A DNA stretch of 64,000 nt from NCBI GenBank assembly GCA_016870155.1, contig VGCE01000002.1, positions 181,539 to 245,538 on the forward strand. The letters are read 5' to 3'. The translations under genes and the position numbers were made by a program. Under the pieces are notes generated by a model. The model did no database searches and had not been told where the DNA came from. It saw nothing but the letters and a program-made list of their open reading frames with translations. This DNA comes from Actinomycetota bacterium (GTDB taxonomy: Bacteria; Actinomycetota; Thermoleophilia; Miltoncostaeales; Miltoncostaeaceae). Below, piece after piece: positions 1 to 8,867 of the stretch (positions are counted from its first letter, which is position 1; the number at the start of each line of letters is the position of its first letter).

Positions 1-534
1 TACCGCCAGCTCATGGCCGACTGCGTGCTTGACGATCGGCCGTTCGTGATCATGCAGGATCACGGCGAGGGCGCATCGCCGATCGGGTGCACCGCGAGGT
101 TCGTGGCGCTGGGGCGCCGCTTCGCCGACGGCCGCATGAACGTCACGGTGTCCGGCGGCCAGGTGGTGCGCGTGCTCAAGCAGACCGCGGGCCGCATGTA
201 CCTCTCGGCGTGGGTGGAGGAGGTCACCGACGACTCCCCCGATGCGCCGGATGAGCTGCAGGACGACGTGCGTGAGCTCTTCGCGCGCCTGGTGGCCGAG
301 ATCGCGGGCGAGGGCCATGCGCCGCCGATCCGCGACGACGTGCCGCTCTCGTATGGCCTGGCCGGGATGATCGAGATGCCCGCCGAGCCCAAGCAGGACC
401 TGCTCGAGTGCCGTGACGAGGAGGTGCGCCTCGCGATGGTGCGCGACATCCTCGCGGCCGCCCTCGAGAGCGCCGACCGCGAGCGCATCGCGGCAGCGCG
501 CGCCCGCACCAACGGCAAGGTCGCGCTGCCGTGA
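1..534 (+). CDS. LON substrate-binding domain protein (5' end outside window)
   Basis: The reading frame is open from the first base; its opening residues YRQLMADCVLDDRPF match the 'EPRYRQLM..C' segment of the Lon N-terminal (LAN/PUA-like) domain, so the true start lies upstream. GCTARF and the following strand also fit that domain, and the C-terminal half is helical and charged. No AAA+ or protease domain follows: it ends after 177 visible residues, so it is a stand-alone LON-domain protein, not Lon itself. The stop overlaps the GTG start of ygfZ (GTGA), which suggests co-translation. The function of stand-alone LON-domain proteins is poorly known; a substrate-recognition role is a guess. 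Confidence 0.8.
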   Translation, partial: YRQLMADCVLDDRPFVIMQDHGEGASPIGCTARFVALGRRFADGRMNVTVSGGQVVRVLKQTAGRMYLSAWVEEVTDDSPDAPDELQDDVRELFARLVAEIAGEGHAPPIRDDVPLSYGLAGMIEMPAEPKQDLLECRDEEVRLAMVRDILAAALESADRERIAAARARTNGKVALP

Positions 535-1418
535 CGGCCTCCGTCGTGGCCGTCCGGCCCCGGCGCATCGCGTGGGTGGAGGGCCCGGATGCCCCGGCGC
601 TTCTTCACGGCCTGCTCACCGCCGACATCGAGGCCCTTCCGGTGGGCGGAGCCACCCGGTCGCTGGTGCTCACCACGCAGGGGCACGTGGTGGCGCAGAT
701 GGCGGTGGCCCGCGACGCCGAGCAGTCCTTCACCTTGCTGCTCGACCCGCCACCGGCGGGCGACGGCACGGCGGTGATCGCCGCCCACCACGTGTCGGAG
801 GACGCCCTGGTGCTGGGGCCCGAGGATGCCCGCGTGCTGGTGGCCACCGACGACCTCGCGCCGGTGCTCGCCGGGGCCGGCGCCCTGCAGGTGCCCGGGG
901 CGATCCCCGGCACGATCGAGGTGCTGGCCGACGACCCCGGGCAACTCGCACGCGACCTGGGCATCACCGTCTCGCCGCCCGGGGCCATCGATGCGTTGCG
1001 CATCGCGCGGGGCGCTGCCGAGGTCGGGGTGGACACCGGTGATCGCACGCTGGTGCAGGAGGCCCGCCTCGACGACGCGGTGTCGTTCGCGAAGGGCTGC
1101 TTCCTGGGGCAGGAGACCGTGGCGCGCCTGCACTACCGAGGCCACGCCAACCGGCGCCTGGCGCGCATCGCCCTCGACGGGTCCGTGGCCGCGGGCACCG
1201 ACGTGCTCGTGGCCGCCGATGCGGAGGGAGGCACGGGTGCAGGCGCAGGCACGCGCGCCGACGCGGTTGCGGGCACCGGCCCGGTGGGCACCGTGACGAG
1301 CGTGGCGGAGGTTCCCGGCGCCGGGTGGATGGCCCTCGGCATGGTCCGCCACGAGGTGCCCGATGGGACATCCGTCGATGTCGGTGGCGTGGCCGGGCGG
1401 ATACTGCCCCTGGGCTGA
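531..1418 (+). CDS. ygfZ: YgfZ/GcvT-family folate-binding Fe-S cluster repair protein
   Basis: A 295-residue protein of the tetrahydrofolate-dependent YgfZ/IBA57 family, related to the aminomethyltransferase GcvT and needed for maintenance of certain Fe-S enzymes. The diagnostic motif KGCFLGQE with its reactive cysteine is at about residues 184-191, followed by YRGHANRRL. Family length is about 300 residues, so it is complete. The GTG start overlaps the stop of the upstream LON-domain gene. A Gly/Ala-rich low-complexity insert lies at about residues 228-250 (GTGAGAGTRADAVAGTG). The family assignment is firm; which Fe-S enzymes it serves cannot be told from here. Confidence 0.9.
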   Translation: MTASVVAVRPRRIAWVEGPDAPALLHGLLTADIEALPVGGATRSLVLTTQGHVVAQMAVARDAEQSFTLLLDPPPAGDGTAVIAAHHVSEDALVLGPEDARVLVATDDLAPVLAGAGALQVPGAIPGTIEVLADDPGQLARDLGITVSPPGAIDALRIARGAAEVGVDTGDRTLVQEARLDDAVSFAKGCFLGQETVARLHYRGHANRRLARIALDGSVAAGTDVLVAADAEGGTGAGAGTRADAVAGTGPVGTVTSVAEVPGAGWMALGMVRHEVPDGTSVDVGGVAGRILPLG

Positions 1419-1443
1419 CGGGCCGGTGCTAGCGTCGAGCGCG

Positions 1444-1953
1444 ATGGGCATCACACGCGACGACCGCGCGAGGGCCGCCCGCCAGAGCTGGGTGGTGCGC
1501 CTCTTCTACGACCGCGACGGCGACCTGCACGGGTGGCGCGCGCTGGCCGTGGTGGCGCTGCTTGCCGGGGCCGTGGTGCTGGGCACCGTCATGGTGTCGT
1601 TCGCCGGCGCGGCGTTCGGCCCCGAGACCCTCGCGGCCGGGGCACTCATCGTTTTCCTCGCCATAAAGATCCCGCTGCTGCTGTTCGTGTTCTGGATCCT
1701 CATGCGCCACGGGGGCGGCTACACGCAGAGCGAGCTCTCGGCCAAGGAGCGCTCGCGCGTGCTGGAGCACCTGATGCAGCAGGCCCACGAGGCCAGGGGC
1801 AGGCCCGATGAGGCCGAGCGGCTGCGCTGGGCCGCGCGTGAGGCCTGGCGCATCGCCGATGAGGCCCCCGATGATGGGCGCCAGCAGGCGATCGCGGTGG
1901 CCGTGGAGATCAGCGGCATGCGCCCCAGCCCCCAGGGCCGCACCGCGGCCTAG
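1444..1953 (+). CDS. small two-helix membrane protein, unknown function
   Basis: I do not recognise this 169-residue protein. The frame is open further upstream, but the ATG used here gives the N-terminus MGITRDDRARAARQ and leaves a 25-base gap after ygfZ. It has a basic cytoplasmic N-terminus, two hydrophobic segments at about residues 35-57 and 64-85, then a helical charged C-terminal part (about 95-150) that resembles a short coiled coil. It converges with the minus-strand gene that follows, the two stops overlapping by 4 bases. A membrane-anchored adaptor is possible but is only a guess. Confidence 0.65.
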   Translation: MGITRDDRARAARQSWVVRLFYDRDGDLHGWRALAVVALLAGAVVLGTVMVSFAGAAFGPETLAAGALIVFLAIKIPLLLFVFWILMRHGGGYTQSELSAKERSRVLEHLMQQAHEARGRPDEAERLRWAAREAWRIADEAPDDGRQQAIAVAVEISGMRPSPQGRTAA

Positions 1954-2252
1954 GCGAACACCAGAGCGTCGTCCACGTCGCCCGAGGCCAGGCCCTCGGC
2001 GATCTTGTCGAAGGCCATCTGGTGCACCACCGCGGCGATGTCCTCGGCCGTGCCCTGCAGCGCCTCGGGGTGACGCGCCTGCACGGTCACGCGCCCCACG
2101 AAGCAGGTCTTGATGGCCACCACCTGCCCGCCTTCGCGCACCTCCACCTTGAAGCCCCAGAGCGTGTGGGCGTCATCGGTGAGGGATGTCCTGGGCGGCT
2201 CGGCCACCAGCTCGAAGGTCCTGCCCGCCGCCGTCACCTCGCGCGTGCTCAC
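1950..2252 (-). CDS. small conserved-looking protein, unknown function
   Basis: A 100-residue soluble protein with alternating beta-like segments (FELVAEPP, GFKVEVREGG, AIKTCFVGRVTVQA) and a helical C-terminus. No catalytic motif is visible. Its ATG overlaps the stop of the gamma-glutamyltransferase gene upstream by 4 bases, so it is probably the last gene of the long minus-strand operon. Codon use and composition look like those of its neighbours. No function can be assigned from the sequence. Confidence 0.6.
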   Translation of the reverse strand: MSTREVTAAGRTFELVAEPPRTSLTDDAHTLWGFKVEVREGGQVVAIKTCFVGRVTVQARHPEALQGTAEDIAAVVHQMAFDKIAEGLASGDVDDALVFA

Positions 2253-3811
2253 AGGTCCACCACCCGCCCCTCGTCGTCCACCCCGGCGGCGCCCCCGCCC
2301 CGCCGCGGGTCACCCGCGGCCTCGAGCCCCCGGGCGGTGACGCCCACCGCCGAGACCCCGCCGAAGTAGAGGTTGGACTCGTCCCAGAGCCGGAGGTCGA
2401 ACCCGGCGCCACCCAGCGCCGTCACGGCGCACGCGGGGACACCCCCCTCCACGTCCAGCCCGCCGCCCTCGTGGTGTACACGCGGCCTGCCGACCGCCTC
2501 ACCGGGGCCGAGGCCGTCGTCCACCATCCCGGCGACGACCATGAGGATCGCAGACCGCAGGCGATTGGAGCCCGCCGACCCCACCGCTGCCAGCGGCGCG
2601 TCGCCGCGCAGCAGCAGGGTGGGCGCCATCATCGATGTCATGCGCGCGCCGGGCGGCAGCGACCCGAAACCGGCCGGGTTGAGGTCGCTCTCGCCCAGCA
2701 TGTTGTTGAGCAGCACGCCGGTGCCCGGTGCCACCACGCCCGAACCCGAGCCATTGGACGACGACAGGCTGGCCATGCCGCCCTCGGCGTCGATGGCGCT
2801 CACGTGCGTGGTGCCCGTGGGCTTGCGCGACGGCGGCGTGCCACCCGCGTTGGCCGCGCGCATGGCCGCCCAGAAGCGCTCGAGGAAGTCCTCCTCGCCG
2901 AGGCCCACGTGGAACCCCGGCCCACGCATGGCGTTGGCGGCCGCCTGGGCGCGGGCCATTCCGGCGTAGAAGGCCTCGTCGTCCGCGGGCGCCGGACGCC
3001 CCTGCATCTCATCGAGCGCCGCGGCGATGAGCACGCCGCCACTCGAGGGCGGAGGGTTGGTGAGGACGGTGACGTCACGAAACCCCACCTCCACGGGCCG
3101 GCGCTCCACCACCCGGTAGGCCGCGAGGTCGTCCGGTGTGAGCAGGCCACCGGTGGCCGCGAGGTAGCGCAGGATCTCCTCGCCCACCACGCCCTGGTAC
3201 ATGCATCCCGCGCCCTCGCGGCCGAACCTGTCGAGCGTGGAGGCCAGGTCATTCAACACCAGGGTGGTACCGGGCCCGGCCGGTCGGCCACCGGGCGTGA
3301 ACTGCGCCGCCGACGCCGGGGTGTGGCGCAGCATGTCCTGGAGTATCCGATGCAGGTACGCGGACTCCTCGCCCACCAGCACCCCTTCGCGGGCCAGCTG
3401 CACGGCGGGGCGCACCAGGTCGGCCATGGGCAGGCGACCGAATCGCCGTGAGGCCTGGTCGAGCCCGGCCAGCATGCCGGGCACGGCCACCGACGCCGGG
3501 CCGATGTGGAACACCTGCTCGGCCGTGCCGAAGGGCACGGTGAACGCATGCAGGTCGGCGGGGTCGAGCCGACGCCCGGCGGGCCCGAGCCCGGGCACGG
3601 CCACGAAGAAGTCGAGCACCGTGGCCGGGCCGCCCGGCGGTCGCACCAGCAGGAATCCACCGGCCCCGGGACCCGTGAGCACGGCCTCGGCCACGGCAGC
3701 CGTGAGGGCGGCCGCGATCACTGCGTCCACCGCGGTGCCACCACCCGCCAGCGCGCGTGCGCCGGCCCGCGCCGAGAGCGGGTTGCCCGCGGCTACCGCA
3801 CCGATGATCAC
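2249..3811 (-). CDS. ggt: gamma-glutamyltransferase / glutathione hydrolase family protein
   Basis: A 520-residue Ntn-hydrolase of the gamma-glutamyltranspeptidase family, which cleaves gamma-glutamyl amides after autoproteolysis into two subunits. The cleavage and nucleophile motif TGTTHVSAID is at about residues 332-341, with the nucleophilic Thr just before the His, and the downstream SSSNGSGSG and PPSSGG segments belong to the same fold. The N-terminus (AAGNPLSARAGARALAGGG) matches the start of the mature enzyme, with no signal peptide, so a cytoplasmic location or an upstream missed start is possible. It starts with GTG, 11 bases after the ftsZ stop. The substrate could be another gamma-glutamyl compound or a beta-lactam-like amide. 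Confidence 0.85.
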   Translation of the reverse strand: MIIGAVAAGNPLSARAGARALAGGGTAVDAVIAAALTAAVAEAVLTGPGAGGFLLVRPPGGPATVLDFFVAVPGLGPAGRRLDPADLHAFTVPFGTAEQVFHIGPASVAVPGMLAGLDQASRRFGRLPMADLVRPAVQLAREGVLVGEESAYLHRILQDMLRHTPASAAQFTPGGRPAGPGTTLVLNDLASTLDRFGREGAGCMYQGVVGEEILRYLAATGGLLTPDDLAAYRVVERRPVEVGFRDVTVLTNPPPSSGGVLIAAALDEMQGRPAPADDEAFYAGMARAQAAANAMRGPGFHVGLGEEDFLERFWAAMRAANAGGTPPSRKPTGTTHVSAIDAEGGMASLSSSNGSGSGVVAPGTGVLLNNMLGESDLNPAGFGSLPPGARMTSMMAPTLLLRGDAPLAAVGSAGSNRLRSAILMVVAGMVDDGLGPGEAVGRPRVHHEGGGLDVEGGVPACAVTALGGAGFDLRLWDESNLYFGGVSAVGVTARGLEAAGDPRRGGGAAGVDDEGRVVDL

Positions 3812-3822
3812 CGGGCCCGCGC

Positions 3823-5241
3823 CTAGGCGGCGGATCCGCCGTTCGGGTCGGACGATCCCTTGTCGTCCTCCACCGGGAACAGGCGGGTGGACTCCTCGCC
3901 GGGCGGCGCGACCGCGGTGGTCTCCGCGGGCGACGACGCCCTGGCAGGCTGGTCGGGGCCGGGGGCCACCGGCGGCGGCGGGGCAGCCTCAGGAGGATCC
4001 TCGGGCTTGGGCAGCGGCGGGACATCGGCTGAGAGGTCCGGCGCCTCGGGCGGCTCGGCGATCTCGGATGAGCTGCCCAGCGCCGCCGTGCCCTCGGGCC
4101 GCGCGCGGCGTCCGCGCTCCACGCGCGTGGCGGGCGTGCGCGAGCCGATGCCCGCCATGCTCGTGCCCCCGCGCGCGGGCGTGCCCGACAGGCCCGCGGC
4201 GATGACCGTGACCCACACCTGGTCCTCAAGCTGGTCGTCGATCGTGGCGCCGAAGATGATGTTGGCGTCGGGGTCTGCCGCGTCGGCTACCACCTGGGCG
4301 GCCTCGGTGACCTCGATGAGCGACATGCTCGGGCCACCGGTGACGCCGAGCAGGATTCCCCGGGCGCCGTCGATGGGCGTCTCGAGCAGGGCCGACGAGA
4401 TCGCGGCCGTGGCGGCGTCGGTGGCGCGGCTGCCACCCGTGGCGTAGCCGATGCCCAGCAGCGCGGTCCCGGCGTCCTTGAGGATCGTGCGCACGTCGGC
4501 GAAGTCGACGTTGATGAGGCCCGGAAGCGTGATGAGGTCGCTGATGCCCTGCACGCCCTGGCGCAGCAGGTCGTCGGCCACGGCGAACGCATGCATCACG
4601 CTGGTTCCGCGCTCGAGCACGCTCATGAGGCGGTCGTTCGGGATGACGATGACCGTATCGGCGGCGTCGCTGAGGTGGGTGATGCCCAGATCGGCGGTGC
4701 CCGCGCGCTTGTTGCCCTCGAAGCCGAACGGACGGGTGACCACCGCGACGGCCAACGCCCCGAGCTCGCGGGCCACCTTGGCCACTACCGGGGCGCCGCC
4801 GGTTCCGGTGCCGCCGCCCTCGCCGGCCGCGATGAACACGAGGTCGCTGCCGCGCAACACGCGGCGCAAGTGCTCCTCGCTCTCGCGGAAGGCCATCTCG
4901 CCGAGTGCCGGGTCGCCGCCGGTGCCGAGACCGCGCGTGACCTCGGCGCCCACGGGAATCACCACGTCGGCGCGGCTGCTGTCGAGCGCCTGCCGGTCGG
5001 TGTTGATGGCGATGAACTCCACGCCATGCACGCCGGCCTCGATCATGCGGTCAACGGCGTTGCAGCCACCGCCGCCCACGCCAACCACCCGCACCACGGC
5101 CTGGCCCTCGGCGCGCATGGGGATTTCCTGGCGGGTCTCGGCCGGGGCCTCCGACTGCATGCCCTGTGCACCGCCCTCGCCCGGCGTGGTGCTCCTGAAC
5201 AGGTCCGCGAGCGGACCCTCGCGCATGGACTGCTTCTTCAC
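3823..5241 (-). CDS. ftsZ: cell division GTPase FtsZ
   Basis: Tubulin-like GTPase that polymerises into the division ring. The N-terminal loop VGGGGCNAVDRM, the signature AGEGGGTGTGGAPVVA (the Glu form is usual in actinobacteria), VIPNDRL, and the T7 loop NVDFADVRTILKDAG with its catalytic acidic residues are all present, so it should bind and hydrolyse GTP. Unusual points are a roughly 45-residue N-terminal extension, a Cys in the first loop, and a Pro-rich acidic tail without the usual C-terminal peptide that binds FtsA/SepF. It does not sit in a division-wall cluster; its GTG overlaps the stop of a ParA gene (GTGA). It may be a second FtsZ copy; the rest of the genome would tell. Confidence 0.9.
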   Translation of the reverse strand: MKKQSMREGPLADLFRSTTPGEGGAQGMQSEAPAETRQEIPMRAEGQAVVRVVGVGGGGCNAVDRMIEAGVHGVEFIAINTDRQALDSSRADVVIPVGAEVTRGLGTGGDPALGEMAFRESEEHLRRVLRGSDLVFIAAGEGGGTGTGGAPVVAKVARELGALAVAVVTRPFGFEGNKRAGTADLGITHLSDAADTVIVIPNDRLMSVLERGTSVMHAFAVADDLLRQGVQGISDLITLPGLINVDFADVRTILKDAGTALLGIGYATGGSRATDAATAAISSALLETPIDGARGILLGVTGGPSMSLIEVTEAAQVVADAADPDANIIFGATIDDQLEDQVWVTVIAAGLSGTPARGGTSMAGIGSRTPATRVERGRRARPEGTAALGSSSEIAEPPEAPDLSADVPPLPKPEDPPEAAPPPPVAPGPDQPARASSPAETTAVAPPGEESTRLFPVEDDKGSSDPNGGSAA

Positions 5242-6086
5242 GAGGCCAGTCTAAGGCTCGGCCCGGACTGCGGCCTCACGTCGCGCACCGGGCGGCGCAT
5301 TCTCTCGAGGTCGTCGGTCCACACGCCATCGCGCTCGAGCACCTCGCGCCCCAGTTGGCGATACCAGCGGGCGGCCTGGCCGCTGCCGTCGTAGGCGAGG
5401 ATGCTCTTGCCCTGCACGGGGGCCTCCGCGAAGCGCACGGTCTTGCCGATGCGCGTGCGGAACACCACGTCGCCGAAGCTGTCGATGAGCACGTCCACGG
5501 CCTCGCGGCAGTGCATGGTGCGCCCGTCGTACATGGTGGGGAGGATCCCGAAGATGTCCACGTCGGGATTGAGGTGCTCGCGCACCTGCTCGAGCGTCTG
5601 GGTGAGCTGGGCGAGGCCGCGCAGCGAGAGGTACTCGCACTGCACCGGCACGATCACGCCCTGCGCCGCCACGAAGGCATTGATGGTGAGCAGCCCCAGC
5701 GACGGCGGGGTGTCCATGATGATGTAGTCGTAGCGCGAGCGCACGGGCTCGAGCGCGCGCTGCAGGGCGCGCTCGCGGCCGATCATGCTCGAGAGCGCCA
5801 GCTCGGCGCCGGCCAGTTCGATGCCGGCGGGGGCGATGTCGATCTCGCGCACCTGGATGATGTCGCTGATCGGCAGGGCCTTCACCAGCACGTCGTACAT
5901 GCCGTCCTGCAGGCCCTCGACGTCGATTCCCTGGCTCATCGAGAGGTTGCTCTGGGGGTCGAGGTCGACCACAAGCACGCGTTGCCCCTTCTCGTGCAGG
6001 GCCGCGGCGAGGCTGAGCGTCGAGGTGGTCTTCGCCACCCCGCCTTTTTGGTTCGCCATCACGAGAACGCGTGCCTGCCGCGTCAT
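5238..6086 (-). CDS. parA: ParA/MinD-type ATPase
   Basis: A 282-residue deviant Walker-A ATPase of the ParA/Soj group. The P-loop is NQKGGVAKTT, with both signature lysines and Ala where Gly is usual; Walker A' is VLVVDLDPQSN and Walker B is YIIMDTPPSLG. The chosen ATG is the start that places the P-loop at residue 12; the frame stays open far upstream with no homology. There is no adjacent parB and I saw no parS-like site. Instead the stop overlaps the start of ftsZ, suggesting positioning of the division ring (as MipZ or MinD do) as much as chromosome partition. The C-terminus is basic and proline-containing. Confidence 0.85.
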   Translation of the reverse strand: MTRQARVLVMANQKGGVAKTTSTLSLAAALHEKGQRVLVVDLDPQSNLSMSQGIDVEGLQDGMYDVLVKALPISDIIQVREIDIAPAGIELAGAELALSSMIGRERALQRALEPVRSRYDYIIMDTPPSLGLLTINAFVAAQGVIVPVQCEYLSLRGLAQLTQTLEQVREHLNPDVDIFGILPTMYDGRTMHCREAVDVLIDSFGDVVFRTRIGKTVRFAEAPVQGKSILAYDGSGQAARWYRQLGREVLERDGVWTDDLERMRRPVRDVRPQSGPSLRLAS

Positions 6087-6160
6087 TGCATGCCCTCCAG
6101 GGAGTGTTCCGGTGCGCCTGTCCGTTCCACACGCGCGGGCCGAGTCCTCCCGACGGCGGG

Positions 6161-7147
6161 TCAGCCGGGGCGGGGAACCAGCGCGGCGGGCGGCACGGGG
6201 CCCCCGAGGTACCCCGACAACTCGGCGGCGCGCACCATTCGCTGCATGGCGCCCGGGGCGATTCCCGCGCTCGAGCGCATGCGCCCGAGCGCGGCCAGCA
6301 GCACTCCCTGGTCGATCTCCTTGCCGGTCTGCGCCGACAGCATCTGGTTGAAGCGGATGGCCACCACGGCGGGCCCGGCCTGGGCGCGGGCCACGGCGCG
6401 GGCGCTCGCCTCCACGAGTGCCCGGGTGGCGTCGGGGTTCGCCCGCGCGAAGTCCTCGGACACCACCAGGATCGTGGCGGGGATCCTCCAGTCGTCGATG
6501 ATCCGGTCGATGCCGGGCACCGCCACGGCGTCGCCCTCGGCCACCAGCCTCTCGCCGAACGGCGCGGGGGCCAGCGTGGCGTCTATCACTCCTTGCCGCA
6601 TGGCCTCGGGCAGCGCGGCGTTCTTCACGGGCACCACCTCCACGTCGCCGCCCTGGTCCGACGCCCGGAGGCCCGCGGTGTCGAGCAGCAGGCGAAGTGT
6701 GAGGTCCTGCGTATTGCCGTGCGACGGCACCGCCACCCGCTTTCCCGCCAGGTCGGCCACGGCGCCGATGCCGCTGCCCTGCTGGGCGACCATCGTCTGC
6801 CCGCCCGTCGCGACGCCGCCCAGCAGGCGCAGGCGTCCGGGCGCACGGCTCTCGGCCAGTACGTAGGGGCCGGGGCCCATGTAGCCCGCGTCGAGCGACC
6901 CGCTGAGCAGGGCGCTGACCTCCTCGGGCCCGCTCGCGAAGATCTGCTCCTCCACCGGCAGGCCCGCGAGGCCGTCGGCGAACTCCTCCTGCAGGGCGAT
7001 CAGGGCGGGTCCGTGTGTGATGTTCAGGAACAGCCCCACGCGCACCACGTCGGCGGGGCCGCCACCTCCCCCGCACCCGGCCAGCACCCCCGCCAGCAGC
7101 AGCACGGCGGCGGCGACCGCCCCGGCCACCCGCCGGCTAGCGCGCAC
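6161..7147 (-). CDS. ABC transporter substrate-binding lipoprotein (NMT1/SsuA-like)
   Basis: A 328-residue periplasmic binding protein. Its N-terminus is a lipoprotein signal peptide with lipobox LAGC at about residues 22-25. The body matches the NMT1/THI5/SsuA/TauA fold: GYMGPGPYVLAE, then DLAGKRVAVPSHGNTQDL, then ATLAPAPFGERL. This family feeds importers of sulfonates, taurine, nitrate or pyrimidine precursors; the sequence does not settle which. The start overlaps the end of the permease gene by 11 bases, so the binding protein, permease and ATPase form one operon, with parA 74 bases further on. Confidence 0.85.
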   Translation of the reverse strand: MRASRRVAGAVAAAVLLLAGVLAGCGGGGGPADVVRVGLFLNITHGPALIALQEEFADGLAGLPVEEQIFASGPEEVSALLSGSLDAGYMGPGPYVLAESRAPGRLRLLGGVATGGQTMVAQQGSGIGAVADLAGKRVAVPSHGNTQDLTLRLLLDTAGLRASDQGGDVEVVPVKNAALPEAMRQGVIDATLAPAPFGERLVAEGDAVAVPGIDRIIDDWRIPATILVVSEDFARANPDATRALVEASARAVARAQAGPAVVAIRFNQMLSAQTGKEIDQGVLLAALGRMRSSAGIAPGAMQRMVRAAELSGYLGGPVPPAALVPRPG

Positions 7148-8024
7148 CCACCAGCCCCCAGCGCCGATTGACCCAGCGCTCCAGGCGCGTGAAGAACAGC
7201 TGCTCCGTGACGATGCCGACCACCAGAATCACCAGGATCACCGCCATCACCACGTCAATCGCGCCGATCTCGCGCCCGAGCTCGAGCACGCCGCCGAGGC
7301 CCGCAGCGCCGGTCACCACGATCTCCGCGGCCATCAGCGCGCGCCACGCGAACGACCAGCCCATCTTGAGGCCGGTCACCAGCGACGGCACGATCGCCGG
7401 GAATATCAGCGTGCGCTGCATGAACAGCCCCTTCGCCCCCAGTGCCCTGCCGGCCATCATGAGCGTGGGTGCGATCTGGTGCATGGCGCCGTACGTGGCC
7501 AGCGCCATCGGCTTGAAGGTGCCGAATGCCGTGATGGCCAGCACCGCGGTGCCGTTGAAGCCGAACCACAGGATCGCCAGCGGCAGGAACGCGATGGTGG
7601 GCACGGCCTGCAGGCCGGCGATCACCGGCCGGATGCCGTCCTCGAGGAACCTCGACCCGCCCGTGAGGATTCCCAGTAGCACGCCGGCCACCACGCCGAT
7701 TGCCCAGCCCTCGACAAGGCGCAGCACCGTGGCGCCGAGGTCATCGAGCAGCGCGCGGTCGGTGAACAGCGTGCCGAGGGTCGAGAGCACGTCGCCGGGC
7801 GCGGGCAGCTTGTAGGGGTCCACCAGGCCGGTGGCCGATATCGCCCACCACACCACCAGGATGAGGACGACGAACCAGCTCTTGCGGAAGAGGTCCATGG
7901 CCACGGCGCCCGCCCCGCGCGCCGCGCGTCCGGCAGCGCCCCCGCGCTCGCCGGTGCCGCCGGTGCCGCTCCCCGCGCCGCCGCCGGTGCCGGTCCCGGT
8001 GCCGTCCCCCGTCGCGGTGCTCAC
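7137..8024 (-). CDS. ABC transporter permease (SsuC/TauC family)
   Basis: A 295-residue BPD-type inner-membrane permease with about six transmembrane helices and the EAA loop visible as MAGRALGAKGLFMQRTLIFP at about residues 192-211. A Gly/Thr-rich low-complexity N-terminal stretch of about 35 residues (GTGTGTGGGAGSGTGG) precedes the first helix and is unusual for the family; a later start would remove it. Its start overlaps the ATPase stop by 4 bases. It pairs with the NMT1-like binding protein and SsuB-like ATPase in an importer for a small organic anion or heterocycle. Confidence 0.88.
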   Translation of the reverse strand: MSTATGDGTGTGTGGGAGSGTGGTGERGGAAGRAARGAGAVAMDLFRKSWFVVLILVVWWAISATGLVDPYKLPAPGDVLSTLGTLFTDRALLDDLGATVLRLVEGWAIGVVAGVLLGILTGGSRFLEDGIRPVIAGLQAVPTIAFLPLAILWFGFNGTAVLAITAFGTFKPMALATYGAMHQIAPTLMMAGRALGAKGLFMQRTLIFPAIVPSLVTGLKMGWSFAWRALMAAEIVVTGAAGLGGVLELGREIGAIDVVMAVILVILVVGIVTEQLFFTRLERWVNRRWGLVGAR

Positions 8025-8818
8025 AGCGCCGATACCTCCGCCACCTGGGCGCGACGCTCGGCCGCATCATCCACCTCGGCGCGCAGCCGGTCGAGCATGT
8101 CGTGGCGGATCTCCAGCAGGGCGGGGTCGGCCTCGTCGCGCGGCCGCGGGATATCGATGTCATAGGTCTTGATGATGCGTCCGGGGCCCGACGAGAGCAG
8201 GTGCACGGTGTCCGAGAGGAATGCCGCCTCGATCAGGTTGTGGGTCACGAACACCACGGCCGGGCGGGTCTCGAGCCAGATGCGCTGCAGCTCGTCGGAC
8301 AGGATCGTGCGCGTCTGGGCGTCCAGCGCGCTGAAGGGCTCGTCCATGAGCAGGATCTCCGGCTCCATCACCAGCGCGCGGGCGATCGACGCCCGCTGGC
8401 GCATGCCGCCGGACAGCTCATAGGGGTGCTTGCCCGCCACGTGGTCCAGGTGCACCAGGCGCAGGGCGTTCTCCACCCGCTCGCGCCGCTCGGCCTTGGG
8501 CACCTTGTGCGCGCGCAGGCCGTACTCCACGTTGTGGAACACCGTGAGCCAGGGGAACAGTGCGGCGTCCTGGAACACGATCGCCCGGCCGTCCCCCGGC
8601 CCGGTCACGGGCTTCCCGAGCGCCTCGATCGTCCCCTCGTCAGGCGCGAGCAGCCCGGCGATCATGCCCAGCAGCGTGGACTTGCCGCAGCCGCTCGGGC
8701 CCACGAGGCTCACGAACTCCCCGCGCGCCACATCGAACGAGGTGGGCAGGAGCGCCGCATGATCGCTGCGGTCGTACGTCTTGCATGCGCCTGAGACGCG
8801 AAGAGCCGGCTGCTCCAC
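8021..8818 (-). CDS. ABC transporter ATP-binding protein (SsuB/TauB family)
   Basis: A 265-residue ATPase with Walker A GPSGCGKST, the Q-loop at VFQDAALFPW, signature YELSGGMRQRASIARAL, Walker B EILLMDEPFSALD and H-loop FVTHNLIEA. I chose the GTG preceded five bases upstream by GGGGAGGT over a longer frame to 8875, whose N-terminal residues are not part of the family. It is the first gene of the importer operon, and its promoter must lie in the AT-richer spacer shared with the divergent IPT-domain gene. Confidence 0.9.
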   Translation of the reverse strand: MEQPALRVSGACKTYDRSDHAALLPTSFDVARGEFVSLVGPSGCGKSTLLGMIAGLLAPDEGTIEALGKPVTGPGDGRAIVFQDAALFPWLTVFHNVEYGLRAHKVPKAERRERVENALRLVHLDHVAGKHPYELSGGMRQRASIARALVMEPEILLMDEPFSALDAQTRTILSDELQRIWLETRPAVVFVTHNLIEAAFLSDTVHLLSSGPGRIIKTYDIDIPRPRDEADPALLEIRHDMLDRLRAEVDDAAERRAQVAEVSAL

Positions 8819-8867
8819 TTGACCTCCCCGGAACACGACTCCGGTGGGTGGGAATGACGCGCGGAAT

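Noticed and set aside
60..1454. Minus-strand open frame of 464 codons opposite the LON-domain and ygfZ genes
   Set aside because: Antisense shadow; the plus strand has the clear YgfZ motif and coupled starts.
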